Shown in pieces: positions 13,401 through 24,100 of a stretch of DNA of 64,000 nucleotides. Location: assembly GCF_039555335.1 (NCBI RefSeq), contig NC_092642.1:9744752-9808751 (forward strand). Direction: 5' to 3'. Origin of the DNA: Amphiura filiformis (Eukaryota; Echinodermata; Ophiuroidea; Amphilepidida; Amphiuridae). Below the pieces are notes generated by a model. That model was not told the origin of the DNA. It was given only the letters and a program-made list of their open reading frames with translations, and did not search any database. Position 1 is the first letter of the stretch, and every line of letters starts with the position of its first letter. The position numbers and the translations under genes are program-made.

Positions 13401-16184
13401 AAGTAGCTGCGGAAGCATTCAAATTTAGGGGGACAAGCATATTTTGTGCCGGGATATTTTCTGTAGTAAAAAAAAAAAAAAGGTTTACTGTCATTTTCTT
13501 GCACGACTGGACCTCAAAGACATTATTTAAAATATTGGCTAGTGTTTCTTAACAGAATACTGATTTTTTTTAAATACTGTATATACTTACACATAAAACA
13601 ATATAATAATTTTAACCAACATAACAGCACAAAAAGTCACAGATTTATATGGTGCTTTATCATGTTTAAGTAATCACATAGATCAGTGCGATATACAGAA
13701 GGACGGTAACCACTTTGGCCAAAGATCACCTTATATTAAAACCAATTTCATTCAGGAATGCAGCTCACAGGTGCAGATCCCAAATCAGTCTATATTGCAT
13801 GTATAGCTACTGGCCCAGCAATAAATTTACTGGCCCAGCTTTCTCAATATTTTCACGAGATATTTTCTACTGCAAATTCAAGCAACTGACAGTAAACAAC
13901 CAAGTAAATTTCATATCCCATTTCAGAAGATATCCCTGTGATGTAGAATTTTAATCACAATGTGCTTGGTCACATTGTTGTTCTTCTTCGCAAGAATAAG
14001 AATAGATTGACGAAATATCAGAAATAAAAATATAAATTACACAAGAGGTATACCAGAAACAGTCTCAAATGTCCTTCAATTATTTTAAGTCCAGTCTTGT
14101 CTCATATCATCTCAAAAATCTGCTGGCCCGCTGGGTCTGCATAGTTGAATATTTACTGGCCTGTTGCAAAATCTACTGGCACGGGGGTACTGTTTAAATC
14201 AGACCTTGCTCCCTGAGCTTTGTACGGGTAGACCAGCACAATTTGAAGCCAGCTCATTTTTAAGAGCAGAATTTGACACTGTGGGGACTCAATTTTGTAC
14301 CATCCACACCAGATTTGAGGGACTTACCAACTGAGCCAACTAGACTGCTGGTGTGTTGAACAAATGTGTTGAGTTTTGTCATTTGCTTGGTCCTTTTCAG
14401 GTGAAGATGAGAAGCAGTACTGGGAGAAATTAAAAGCAGACCGTAACAACAAGTTGAACAGCAAACAGAAGAAGAAAAAGAAACGAGGAGTTGATAGGGT
14501 GAGCGTAAGTAGTGATCAACTTCTAAAAGTGTCAATTATATTTGGAGAAAGACTGTTTGGAGAAAGACTGTTGCTCAAAGGCTCACAATATTTGTGAGGG
14601 GGGCACTCAACTTAAATTTTGATAGGGGAGCCGCACTTTGGGAACTAAGAATTCTAAGCTATTACAATAAGGCGCCGCCAGCAGCCTTTTGCGATGTAAT
14701 CGTGATGTATCATGGGAAAATCGTGATGTATCATGGGAAAAGGTCGACATCAAGTCCGGCATAATCTGAATATTACCATGCTATTACATAGGAACACGTG
14801 ACAATATTTTTAGTTTGTCAATATAACGGTATTACACGCAAATCGATAGAGAAAAATTAATTGTGCACATTTCAAATCACATTAAGTATTATTGAGTATC
14901 GATTCGTGTGTAACACCTTTATTTTGACAAACTAAAAAATATTGTCACGTGTTCCTATGTAATAGCATGGTAATATTCAGATTGGCGCGACTTGGATGTC
15001 GACCTTTTCCCATGATACATCACGATTACATCGCAAACCGCTGGCGCTACTTATTGAAAATAGCGAGAATTGATTTTTGGGCAAAATAGGGGCTTTATGA
15101 ACTGAAATTTCAGTATGTTTGGGGTGTCTAGTGAACTGAAATTGGGCCAAATTAAAGCTTGCTGAGCTAAAAAATCCATTTTTCCCAAATTTGAGCGAAA
15201 GAACTACAATTGTCAGAGTTTGAGGCTCAAATGTGGAACTTATGGAACTGCAGGAGAGCCTGAAAAAGGGACACTTGACCGCCACACATAACCTTTACAT
15301 GTGAGTGACCCCCGCCAAACAAAGGGGTAAAAATTCAATAAAAACATAAGAAGATTGACATATAAGATTTCCTAACTTAGCAACCATGTATTCAAATGAT
15401 GTGGGGATGTGCAAGTACTGATCTGAGCAACGTAGAAGTGACAATAGTATACTAAATTGTGGATCAGATCATGTCACATTTATATCATTGTGATTCCCCA
15501 TGCTGATCAACCATAGATGATTAAGGGACTTAATGTGTATGGACAGTTTATAGTATGATATACAGTGGGAAATTGTGATGCTTAACTTTGCCAGAGGTGT
15601 AGAAAGTGAATCAGAGGATGTATAAAGACATTCCCATAACCCAATGGGGTTTCTGACCTTGGTATGTCTGGCTTTTGTACACATGTGGCACAGTTGACCA
15701 TACCTTGCATTGGGATTGTAAATATCTGGTGTTTTCATCCTTTTATTTAACATTCAAAACATTGAGACTTATGAATAAAATTAATGCAGTGGGACATTAA
15801 GAATGTTTTCTATAAGAAAATCCAATTTAATTTGACAAGTCTCAACTATTAGCTCGTTGGCTGCAATTTTAAAATTACCATTTTGTGTGTGGTAATGGGG
15901 ACTTTGCCTTTAAGATTAGGTTATATTGATCAAATTTTCCAATCATAGTGCATTGTAGGAATGCTAAAGTCTCCTCTGAAAGTGAATATTACCTTATTAA
16001 ATTGTGATGTTGAAAGCCCAAGCAGTTTAGTAGTGGAAATGTGTTTGAAAGATTGTAATATTTTCCCAAATTGTTAAAATATTGCTTGTTTTGTGTTTTT
16101 ATTTTTCAGCTATTATGTAAAGCAGAAAAAGTATCACTTGCAGATGCAGGCAAAGGCAGCCATATTCACTTTGATGATGAATAG
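1368..16184 (+). CDS. LARP7: LARP7, La-related protein 7 (3' part, 9 coding exons)
   Basis: Spliced gene; coding exons at 1368-1468, 2490-2573, 3223-3387, 8373-9154, 10438-10537, 11109-11225, 12888-13047, 14401-14498 and 16110-16184, all with AG/GT borders and matching phases, about 560 codons in all. Domains in order: the end of the La motif, an RRM1 with RNP1-like KGFAFIEF, a long Lys/Glu-rich linker, then a C-terminal xRRM beginning near YVDL and ending in helix [14 protein letters not shown] before a basic tail. That architecture is diagnostic of LARP7. In animals this nuclear protein binds the 3' end and a stem-loop of 7SK RNA, holding the 7SK snRNP that sequesters P-TEFb; this role is family knowledge. 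The upstream exons with most of the La motif are outside the window. No frameshift or stop is seen. It converges on CDK1. Confidence 0.95.
2490..2573 (+). CDS. LARP7: LARP7 exon: La motif to RRM1 linker and first RRM strand
   Basis: Twenty-eight codons in phase 0, acceptor TTGCTTACAG and donor GTAAGG. It encodes [13 protein letters not shown] followed by DITVYV, which is the start of RNP2 of RRM1; RNP2 is split by the next intron. Confidence 0.9.
2602..2945. mobile_element. MITE in LARP7 intron 2
   Basis: Ends TATATCCTCGAATAGTTGCC (about 2604-2625) and GGCGACTATTCGAAGATATA (about 2922-2941) are inverted copies of each other. The interior includes a poly-C run near 2885. No coding capacity. 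Confidence 0.7.
3223..3387 (+). CDS. LARP7: LARP7 exon: RRM1 core
   Basis: Fifty-five codons in phase 0, acceptor CCATTTTAG and donor GTATGT. It reads [17 protein letters not shown] and then [20 protein letters not shown], containing RNP1 (KGFAFIEF) with its two aromatic RNA-contact positions. It is followed by a 5-kb intron. Confidence 0.95.
3459..3498 (+). repeat. Degenerate telomere-like TTAGGG tract
   Basis: About six tandem variants of TTAGGG (TTAGGG, TTAGGA, TTAGGTT, TAGGCT, TAGGCT, AAGGTTAG) within 40 bases of LARP7 intron 3. Confidence 0.6.
4530..4735 (-). pseudogene. Non-LTR retrotransposon ORF2 fragment (endonuclease-RT linker)
   Basis: On the minus strand one frame reads [17 protein letters not shown] and a shifted frame reads [20 protein letters not shown] followed by LTSSRHSNP and a stop. 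This is the characteristic segment between the endonuclease and reverse transcriptase domains of CR1/jockey-like LINEs (NW..F...L..VM..YIPSK). The frameshift and internal stop show it is dead. It is antisense to LARP7. Confidence 0.65.
8373..9154 (+). CDS. LARP7: LARP7 exon: end of RRM1 and charged linker
   Basis: A 782-bp exon after acceptor TTGATTTCAG. It opens with MLNNPPEE, the conserved end of RRM1, then runs into about 240 residues of Lys/Glu/Asp/Ser-rich low complexity with several basic clusters that could serve as nuclear localisation signals. It ends LQLRVIS plus a split Lys codon at GTAAGT; reading on gives an immediate TAA, so the splice is required. The linker is expected to be disordered. 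Confidence 0.93.
9632..9756. repeat. Short perfect hairpin in LARP7 intron
   Basis: AATAAACGATAGGAATTTTT plus ATTTTGACTATCCTCTACC at the left is matched by its exact inverse on the right, giving arms of about 40 bases around a 45-base loop. Confidence 0.8.
10027..10262. mobile_element. MITE with GGTCTATTTCACTAAACTTT ends
   Basis: The left end GGGGTCTATTTCACTAAAC and right end GTTTAGTGAAATGGACCCC are inverted repeats. The interior is filled with CTTACGA/TCGTAAG motifs in both orientations. Confidence 0.75.
10438..10537 (+). CDS. LARP7: LARP7 exon: conserved EWMDLK segment
   Basis: The first base completes the split Lys codon. It reads [18 protein letters not shown], the conserved helix after the linker in LARP7 proteins. 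Donor GTAAAT follows 10537. Confidence 0.9.
10698..10879. mobile_element. MITE with CCAGTTGAAATC ends, copy 1
   Basis: Arms with CAGTTGAAATCTATA..GAAGACATGACC at the left are inverted at the right (GGTCATGTCTTTC..GATTTCAACTG). Each arm also carries CTTCCACACAGGGAGTGT or its inverse. A related copy lies at about 20734-20850. Confidence 0.75.
11109..11225 (+). CDS. LARP7: LARP7 exon: entry to xRRM
   Basis: Thirty-nine codons in phase 0, acceptor TTTCTGTAG and donor GTTAGT. It reads [20 protein letters not shown], the first strand and helix of the C-terminal xRRM (FVSGVIVKI in vertebrates). Confidence 0.88.
11378..12346. mobile_element. 970-bp foldback element in LARP7 intron
   Basis: Arms of roughly 400 bases (11378-11785 and 11940-12346) are imperfect inverse copies, beginning TTCTTAGGGAACCAGCTTAT and ending ATAAGCTGGTTCCCTAAGAA. 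The loop is about 150 bases. Apparent ORFs inside are mirror images of each other, not genes. Confidence 0.8.
12888..13047 (+). CDS. LARP7: LARP7 exon: xRRM core with RNP3-like YVDL
   Basis: Acceptor CCTATAG, donor GTACGG, leaving one base of a Gly codon. It encodes AYVDLQPGE and [16 protein letters not shown]. The YVD motif on strand 2 is the RNP3 used by LARP7 xRRMs to grip the 7SK 3' stem-loop (family knowledge). Confidence 0.92.
14401..14498 (+). CDS. LARP7: LARP7 exon: xRRM helix alpha-3 and basic tail
   Basis: Acceptor TCCTTTTCAG, donor GTGAGC. It encodes [20 protein letters not shown] followed by a KQKKKKKRG basic stretch, the extra helix that defines the extended RRM. Confidence 0.92.
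14666..15057. mobile_element. MITE with 150-bp arms in last LARP7 intron
   Basis: Arms contain GCGATGTAATCGTGATGTAT, AAGGTCGACATC, CATGCTATTACATAGGAACA and CGTGACAATATTTTTAGTTT, repeated inverted after a central AT-rich loop. The left arm has an extra tandem ATCGTGATGTATCATGGGAA unit. Confidence 0.8.
16110..16184 (+). CDS. LARP7: LARP7 last coding exon
   Basis: Acceptor TTTTTCAG; encodes [20 protein letters not shown] and ends FDDE-stop, matching the conserved C-terminus (KAEKIRLA...HIRF in vertebrates). The TAG stop is at 16182-16184. Confidence 0.92.
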   Translation, partial: LLCKAEKVSLADAGKGSHIHFDDE

Positions 16185-16350
16185 CATGTGATCTGAACAC
16201 TTGGCTGGAACATCGGCGTCTTGTTGCTTGTGGCATTTTACTCTCGCACTATAAACAAAACCCAAAATTGTGGTGAAAATCTAAATATTCCATTTTTAGT
16301 ATTAAAATAGCCTTTCTTGAGGATTTTCAAATAAAATAATTAGGGTCTCC
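16185..16350 (+). other. LARP7 3' UTR with candidate poly(A) signal
   Basis: An AATAAA at 16330-16335 lies about 145 bases after the stop and is the first canonical signal. The true cleavage site is not visible from sequence alone. Confidence 0.45.
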
Positions 16351-17945
16351 TGCTCCATGCAGATTTTGGACTTTCCAATGTTAGCGCAGGTATGTTGGTC
16401 GTCACAGGAATGTGCCTGCTAAATTCTCTGAAAATAGTGTCACCCTGTCCTGTAACAAACATAAGCAACAAGAACATAGGGAACCTTCGATTAAAAAATT
16501 ATCAGAAAAAATAGAATCAGAAACCTTGTCTGAACTCTTTCTCTGCAATATTTTGTAGCTTATATGACAAGTTTTTAAAACTGTTTTTACTCATGATAGC
16601 AAATTTCAACAAACATCAGAAAGAGTTATAAAAGACTACAGCACAACATCTTTTCTGGTCTTATAGGGCTATCGGTGCCAGAATAAGTACCGATGGCTCT
16701 TTTTATCGTATCCTGAACGTACAGTGCATTCGTTTTTTGTTTAAATGAAAAACAATATCATAATGCAACTGTTAATTATTATGCTTGATACAATTTATTA
16801 CATCTCCAGGGAGTGATGTTAAGAGTCATCAGTATCTAATCGGGCACTGGTAGCTCTATATGACCAAATTCAATGTGGTGCCTAAGTAAACCTCTATCAG
16901 GGTGAATAACTGTATGATCCAATCTTGTTGAATTAAAGATTTGTCTTGAAGAACATAACAAATTGTATTTATTGCTTTTATATAATATATGATTGTGCTC
17001 AGCCTTTAAAGGCGTATGATCAGATGGACAAGGACAACGTCATGCCCCACTTTATCCTATCCAAATGAAGATTAGCATCAGAAGAAAGCTCATGATAATT
17101 GATACCCTCCCTCCGCACCTGAGAACCATAAGGGTGTGATGCCTCGTTGTAACTAAGATATAAATTGCACACACTGGGTACGTTGTGGTAATGCGACATA
17201 ATTAGTCCCATAATGAACGAAAAATAGCTTCCTCCCCATACTGTTCTACGTTGTGAACCATGTTCTGTGCTTCTGATATCAAAACCGCTAGTCATTGCAA
17301 TTTAACTCGGGAATCATATTATTTTGGTACAGGCCCTCAATGCGAGGTACAAAACACAATAATGAAAACATCTCTTGTACTGTTGTACAACTATTCAAAT
17401 CAAGTGGTTTTTTTTTTGACAAAACCAGAAAATTACTACAGTAAAACGAAATCTGATACAAGAAAAACCCTGTTATAAAGAAGTATTTTTCCAGAACCAA
17501 GATACAAAATTCTTTTGTTATTTATTGTTTTTACAACCCTGATATAACGAAATTTGGATATAAAGAACTAATTTCTCTGTCCCTGACAACTTCGTTGAGT
17601 TTCCACTGTACATTCTTTTTTTTTTATTAATTATCTGATAAATGCTTTCTCCAACTTGCGGAAATCATAATCCATTCTGGGCCCAGGAACCCTACAAACC
17701 TTATGTTTCTTATATATTTCCTAAGGGGATGGTATCTATCAGGTCAGCGTTGTAAAAATAGTTTGAAACTGAAGCTCTGAATTTTAAAACGCTTAAATCT
17801 GGAATTAAGATCCTCCACCATTTTAGGCATGGGGAAATAATTGGGATTTCTTTGGCTCCCAAGTGCATTCAAAAACAAATCACTGCTTGTGCATGACTTT
17901 ACGCATGTTTTCAGGGTTATTAGGAGTTACGAAAACCTAATAATG

Positions 17946-18090
17946 ATAATATTGGATGGCTTATTTAAGATGATACCATAACATATCGGATTAAGTCATA
18001 CAAATATCGAACTCGCCGTTGGATCGTCCGATATTTTTATGACTCATCCGATATGTTATGGTATCATGCTCAGCCATCCAATATTATATC
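17946..18090. mobile_element. 145-bp MITE between LARP7 and CDK1
   Basis: GATAATATTGGATGGCT and GATACCATAACATATCGGAT at the left are inverted at the right as ATCCGATATGTTATGGTATC and AGCCATCCAATATTATATC. Confidence 0.75.
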
Positions 18091-18601
18091 AGTATGTGCA
18101 ATTTGCGATTAAGATTGGATGCAGTTGTTTTTGTGTACCTGCAGGCTGTCTGCAATGAACGGAATACCAGAAGTCAAAACCCATAGCTGTTAGTGCCAAT
18201 GTGATTCAATATACCCGATCCGCCTTATCAATTTTTGTGGACATCAATGAAAACCTTGCAATGTAATGTTTAATGCAAAGTTGCAAACTGTGATGCACTG
18301 CAACTTGAAATGAATATCATTTGACAATGTCTTTGTGTAACAAAGTTTATTACCAATTCTGTACAGCATACAATGTTTTGTACAAGCATACATTCATTTA
18401 CACTTTTGGTAACATGAAAATAATTATCCATATAGAATACAATATTTACAAATGCAGCCTGCACTTTGAAATAATTATGTGTTACACTGGAATTGATGAT
18501 CTAGATGCATTAATTTAAAGCACCCATTACGTCACCAAGTGATAATAATCATAATATTGATGGACCAAGATGTAAAAAAACACTATGATTGAAAGTGATT
18601 A

Positions 18602-18757
18602 TTGGTTTAACTTGACAGGATAAAATAAAATTGTCTTTATTATAATTGGCTAGGGACTGGACTTGAACCAGTGACCTTCCGAGAGACGGACGCTCTGCCT
18701 TTTGAGCTACCTCAGCCTTTCTTTGAAACAATTTTATTTTCTGTCGGGTTAAACCAA
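18602..18757. repeat. Inverted-repeat arms enclosing the tRNA-like sequence
   Basis: TTGGTTTAACTTGACAGGAT plus AAATAAAATTGT at 18602-18634 is matched inverted at 18728-18757 (ACAATTTTATTTTCTGTCGG..TTAAACCAA). The arms are about 31 bases with few mismatches. Confidence 0.75.
18648..18716 (-). pseudogene. tRNA-like sequence (pol III box A/B intact, short anticodon arm)
   Basis: The minus strand starts GCTGAGGTAGCTCAAAAGGC and ends GGTTCAAGTCCAGTCCCTAG. A D-arm (GCTC/GAGC) and a T-arm (ACTGG-TTCAAGT-CCAGT) can be drawn, and the acceptor stem pairs with one mismatch. Box A (TAGCTCAAAAGG) and box B (GGTTCAAGTCC) fit pol III consensus. The anticodon arm is about four bases too short for a normal tRNA, so it is probably a tRNA-derived repeat or pseudogene. 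It sits between inverted repeats. Confidence 0.6.
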
Positions 18758-20163
18758 CATAATGCCTCACCTGGTAGGGACATATACATGTACAAATGTG
18801 TGTATTTAGCTGGTTACAGTATCTAATTACTGCAGATCTATCATAAACACAAGTAAAAGCAACGTCACTACTCAACTTCAGGCAAATTGAAGTATCGAGT
18901 CACTTACCCAATGTGACTGACATTTGGTTCATAAGACAATTTAAAAAAATGATGAAGAAAATACAAATACTGTATATTTGTAAAATATTGAGGCTTTTCT
19001 ACGAGGGTGATCGAGCCCTCTGCATTCCAGACCCAATTTCTGTTAGATTATGTTTACTGGCTTGTTGAAGTTAATTTTTTATTACTTCTGTGGTCTATAC
19101 TGTGCGCTGAGTGTAAATAAATAAATGATGAACAGTCTTGCCGACTGGCTGACCAATGGTCTTGACAAGATGGTTGACCCATTGGTCTGATGTCTGCGCG
19201 TAAAAGGGATAGAAACCTCGTCACTTCAGCACGTACCTGGACCACAGTAGTAATAAAAAAAAATCAACTTTAGACCTATTACGGTAGACTATAAACAAGC
19301 AAAAATACAGCACATGGAAGTACATTAAACTGGAGCTACCAAAGTTTCTCAACATTCCAATTTTATGAAAATTGATTTGTATGAACCAACTGAATTAGTA
19401 TAATTTTCTCTTTAATTTACATTCTTAATTTAAAATTGTTAAGTTACTATTTTTACATCACACATTCAAAACATTTAAAGGAAACAAAATTCTCTTTTGT
19501 TCCACAGAAGAAATCTTTAACACGTCACAAAACCATCATGATTACCGACATACTAGTCTTACCTACTAACTACACTGGATAAAATAGATTTTTGCAACAT
19601 ACATGTAACAAAATTCACAATTGAGAATATTACATCTCCATTTTTGATCCAAAAAGCAAGATTCCTTTTGCTTGTTGGAAATACTGATGAAATGGAAAAG
19701 AATGAGAATCAAGACAAATGAAAATGGACTCTAAACAAATACCTTTAAGAATAAGTTGCACACAAAATAACAAATGAGAGAATTGAAATTGAGAAGTATT
19801 TCCATGTTATTCTTGGAAGATTAAAACGGAATGTTTTTGAAGCATAACTATGATCATCAAATATATCCTATATTCCTGATTTGATAAATTTTCTTTGAAT
19901 TATGATAAATTTAAATAGCAATTGAAATTATTTTAAAACTCATCTTATATCTAAATGGAGCGGGCCAGTAAACCAACTAACCTATTAAACCTAACAAGAA
20001 AACATGCAATTGGAATACATTAAATTGCATTTCTTGGAAGACAGGAACTATTCCCAAGTTATCAAAGGGCACCTATAATGGAAGCATTAGTCACTGACAA
20101 AAGGAACTTCACTGTCATGAAGAATGAAACAATGTCAAAACAAAAATTGCTCAATGCAAGCAA

Positions 20164-20416
20164 CTATAGTTTGATCGGCTCATAATTGGCAGGCCTTATA
20201 ACATCAACATATTTCGAGAATAGAATTCAATTGTGACATCTCGCATGAAGCATCACAAATTATTAAATCAAGTCCTATACTTTTGTCTACTTTCTTTAAA
20301 ACCCACCAAATGTAGACCAGACGGGTCAACTATGACACTCTTTATGTGGGTCTACTTTTCGGCATAGTTGTTAAAGTCTTGTAATGCCCGCCCATTATGA
20401 GCTGATCAAACTATAG
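20164..20416. mobile_element. MITE with CTATAGTTTGATC ends
   Basis: CTATAGTTTGATCGGCTCAT at the left and ATGAGCTGATCAAACTATAG at the right are inverted copies; inner arms are diverged. Confidence 0.65.
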
Positions 20417-20733
20417 ACTAAAAAAGAACGAGCTCAGTTTTATAGATATCGCATATTTGTAATCAAGAAACACCACTCTGGTTGTTTCCATTATGTTGAG
20501 GCATTGGTAGATGTAGGTCAATCTCTGGAGTGCTTATCCATCAGAATAGCAAACCCTCATCCAATATATACCACTCATTGATGTTGCTATGGCACTCTGC
20601 CTCCAAGCAAAGTGTTATCAGTGTAACAGTGGAAGTCAGACACCATCTTTTGTAAAGAGCTATGAAGTACACACAACTCTGTAGGAGATCGATTATGAAG
20701 CAGAGTGGTGTAATATCATTCATTTCTAGCATT

Positions 20734-20850
20734 TGGACCCAGGACCCCCCCTATGGAAGACAGCACCTTAATCTTCCACACAGGGAGTGTAAAAATCAAA
20801 TGGGGGTTATTATCTGAATAGACAACTCCATTTGAAATCTACACTCCCTA
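20734..20850. repeat. Partial copy of the 10.7-kb MITE family
   Basis: Shares CCCCCCTATGGAAGACA, CTTCCACACAGGGAGTGT and the inverse TCCATTTGAAATCTACACTC with 10698-10879, but the outer CAGTTGAAATC ends are missing. Confidence 0.6.
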
Positions 20851-20969
20851 GCTCAGAAATTTGAACAACAAATTGAGCCACCAAGGGATAGGACTTGAAG
20901 ATCACCAAGGATTCAAAACGTTATGCTTGTTCTTTAAAAGAGACGTCTGACTGATCAGAGTTGGTATAT

Positions 20970-20975
20970 TTTATT
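20970..20975 (-). other. Candidate CDK1 poly(A) signal
   Basis: TTTATT on the plus strand is AATAAA on the gene strand, about 56 bases past the stop codon. Confidence 0.45.
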
Positions 20976-21030
20976 TCTAGACGGCAACAAAAAGGTTCAT
21001 TGCACATTGTTAACCATCATTGATGCTGGT

Positions 21031-21153
21031 TTATAAGATGTTAATGTTAGCTTGTGCTTCAGGTAGTGTTGACTTGTCTAGGTCATCAAACCATGGATGG
21101 TTGAGTGCTGTCTTGGCTGGTAGTCTCTTGGCTGGGTTATAGATTAGCATTTT
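21031..21153 (-). CDS. CDK1: CDK1 last coding exon
   Basis: Acceptor [30 protein letters not shown] then WFDDLDK and a 15-residue tail ending NINIL-stop (TAA at 21033-21031). Confidence 0.93.
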   Translation of the reverse strand, partial: KMLIYNPAKRLPAKTALNHPWFDDLDKSTLPEAQANINIL

Positions 21154-24100
21154 CTGTGAGGAAAGATTAAAAAATTGAAAAGATTAAATTTAAATTGCTC
21201 TAATTTGACGCGTGCACTGTGTTATTGAGTGACGCAAGTATTCCTTGTGTTCCCTTCATGAGGGCAGTACTGCGCCAAAGAAAGCTTCGAAATGTAATCG
21301 GCTTATCAGATTATCCGCAAACAAGAAAGGTTTGTTCTTCTCTGAAAGCTAGTTATTTTCATAGCTAACGCATGTCAGAACAACTACCTTTTGAATTGCG
21401 AGTAGTCAGTACAGTATTTGTAACACAATCAAGCGTCATGAGCTATAGAAAACGTGTGTTTAAAATTGTATTTGAGAATCACAATTTTGGCTCACATTTT
21501 TTCAGCACATGGGCAACATAACTGATTGATTCATTAGAAACCAATGTACTTAAGCGTTCACATTGCTGATGACAAATGTGAATATTTTTAAAAACTGTTT
21601 TAAAAACTGATGTATATTGACTTGGATAACATGAGCTACTTGGTAACTGGAGTCCGGCTCAGTATTACTGCTCTCAAATTCATACAATTACCTGTAGTAG
21701 ATCCAGCCCTGTGAGTCCATGTTCTTGACTGAGTTAGCGAGGTTGTTCTTTGTCCAGTTGGGGAATGTAGGCTTGTAATCTGGGAGTGAGGTCACGCCAG
21801 GCCAAACTTCTTCATTGGGTGTGCCAAGAGTTCTGGTTTGGAAAAAGATGATAGCAAAAACTTTTGAATAAATTTGGGAACAAATAACAAATGATAGAAA
21901 TTATCTTGCAATACCATTGTTTACTGGTTTGTCCATTTTCCTTTTAAATTTTACAAATTTGCAACACTGACTGAAACCAAAAAGGCCACAATCATTGTGT
22001 TGAGAACTTTGTCCCAGTGTTTAGGGGAAACAAGATTAAAAAAGGGCCGATTCATTTTTTTCTGAAGGTTTTAATCCATAAAAAATATTATACATGTGGG
22101 GAGGGGCTATGTTTTGTCTGGATCAGATTCATGATCTCTGGGTTGACATCATATAATTTCAGATGAAGCGCGGATACCAGAGCATCGTCATCACTTCCAA
22201 ACAAATAAAAACAATTACATTAACAATTTTAAACAATTACTCTTCCATTCTCTCAAAGTCTGAACTGTTTTCAAAGCATCTGACGACAATCTTTCGAAAT
22301 CATGGCAAAACGATCCAGGAGGCCAACAATTCAGGGCGCACAAGCATGGTATAGTTAGGGCAGGGTAGAATTTTATTCCCTGGCATGAATGGATTCTGCA
22401 TGGCAGCAGCATTGTTACAAGAATCTCTTTGCTTTCCCTTTATTTTGTGTACTTGTGCTGTGTAGGCTAAAAAAAGCTAAATCTCTTTAGATTCATGCAA
22501 AAGCAGTTAGGAGAATCTCTACGATATAACAGATTCTCGCCAAACATCTAGGCCTGTATCAACTCCTAGTCTAATCACTTAAATTTCAGTTTGCGACGTA
22601 CTGAACCTACCTGAATATTCTAAAAAGTTGATCAATCTCTGAGTCGCCATGGAAGAGAGGGCGCTTTGTACACATTTCAGCCATGATACATCCAATGCTC
22701 CACACATCTACTGGGGTTGAGTAGCGAGGTGAACCTAGCAACACTTCTGGGGCACGATACCATAATGTGACAACCTGCAGGTAGTTTGACAACGAATTCA
22801 ATTACATGTGATGAACAGATTTGAACATTTGATTTTACTTGCAACAAGTTTCAGTTAAGATTTAAATTTAATTTGTGCATTGTTGCATTGTGTATTACAG
22901 AATGCAGTGTCATTGGCAATAAGCAATTGTGTTGTAATTTCTGTCTGACCATAGACAGAAAATGCAAATGAGGCTGAGCATCCCCCTTATACCCTGATGA
23001 CCATATTCAACAACATGTATGCAAGTCCAATAAGTTTTTTATTTGCAGATTTTTTACTTCTGTCATTGCCACAAAAGGGCTGTTCTATGAAATACAAATG
23101 TATCACTCTTGGCTATTATTTGGTCTCATTTGGATTCTCATGTATGAAATTTTAAAAATACATTTCATTTAGCTTCAAGGCAGAAGTTATAAAATGCCCT
23201 TTGAGATTTGTATAATTGTATTTTTTAATGGTATCCATGACAAAGTTTAAAATCTAACCCCCTGGAAGCGCAAGTGCTGCCAAGCACTGCAGTGTGCCAG
23301 GAGAAAGCCAGAGTAACACTAGGATCCACAACATGCTCATCTATCAAGGCATAGTTCTTTAACCCCAATACATTTTCACATTTCATTGAATGACCTTTGA
23401 AAATTTGGGTACAAAAACTCATACTCTGAAACTTGAGGTCAAATTTTGCACTATGATTGTTTAATTGATGTTATTGAACTATACCATTGGGATGAGGCCA
23501 TTGTGGTCCATAGTGTAATGATAGACTCAAAATTAGTCTTGGATTGGCACTGAACCAGAACTTAAAATAAGTGATTTGTGTTACAAGCACAAGTTGTGCT
23601 ACCTGTTTTAATAAGACAGTGTTGAGGAGGGGCCAATATTAGAAATATTTGGTTTTTAGGTCGTATGAGACAAAACTAAAATGACTTGGCAACAACCAAA
23701 ATCTGCACACAAACTTTATGTTTATTTCCTTTGCCAATGAAAATGGCATTTATGGTAATATTTAACTCCTCCAGGTTAAACGAGACAATTTAAGCATAGC
23801 AAATCTCCCAGACAACCAAGAACATGAGGTCAGGTTGTTCTTTGGAGAGGGGCTTCATGTTGCAGTGTGTCGGCTGATCATGTGCCATGAGTGATTCCTT
23901 GTGACCGACCCAACCACTTGAAATAAAACTTTGAAAAATGATTGCCAAAACATAAACCATACCTCGTGGGTGTAAACTCGCACAGGAATACCAAATGCCC
24001 TCGCCAGACCGAAATCAGCCAGCTTGATGCATCCTTGCTGATCAATCAATAGATTCTGTGGTTTCAAGTCTCTGTGCAGGATCCGTCTTTTGTGACAATA

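Larger units (their letters stand above)
16351..20163. other. LARP7-CDK1 intergenic spacer
   Basis: AT-rich convergent spacer. Apart from the 18-kb MITE and the foldback with the tRNA-like sequence, I see no gene, RNA or clear regulatory site. Confidence 0.55.

Noticed and set aside
18648..18716. Functional tRNA gene
   Set aside because: The anticodon arm is about four bases short and the acceptor stem has a mismatch, so a working tRNA is unlikely despite intact pol III boxes.
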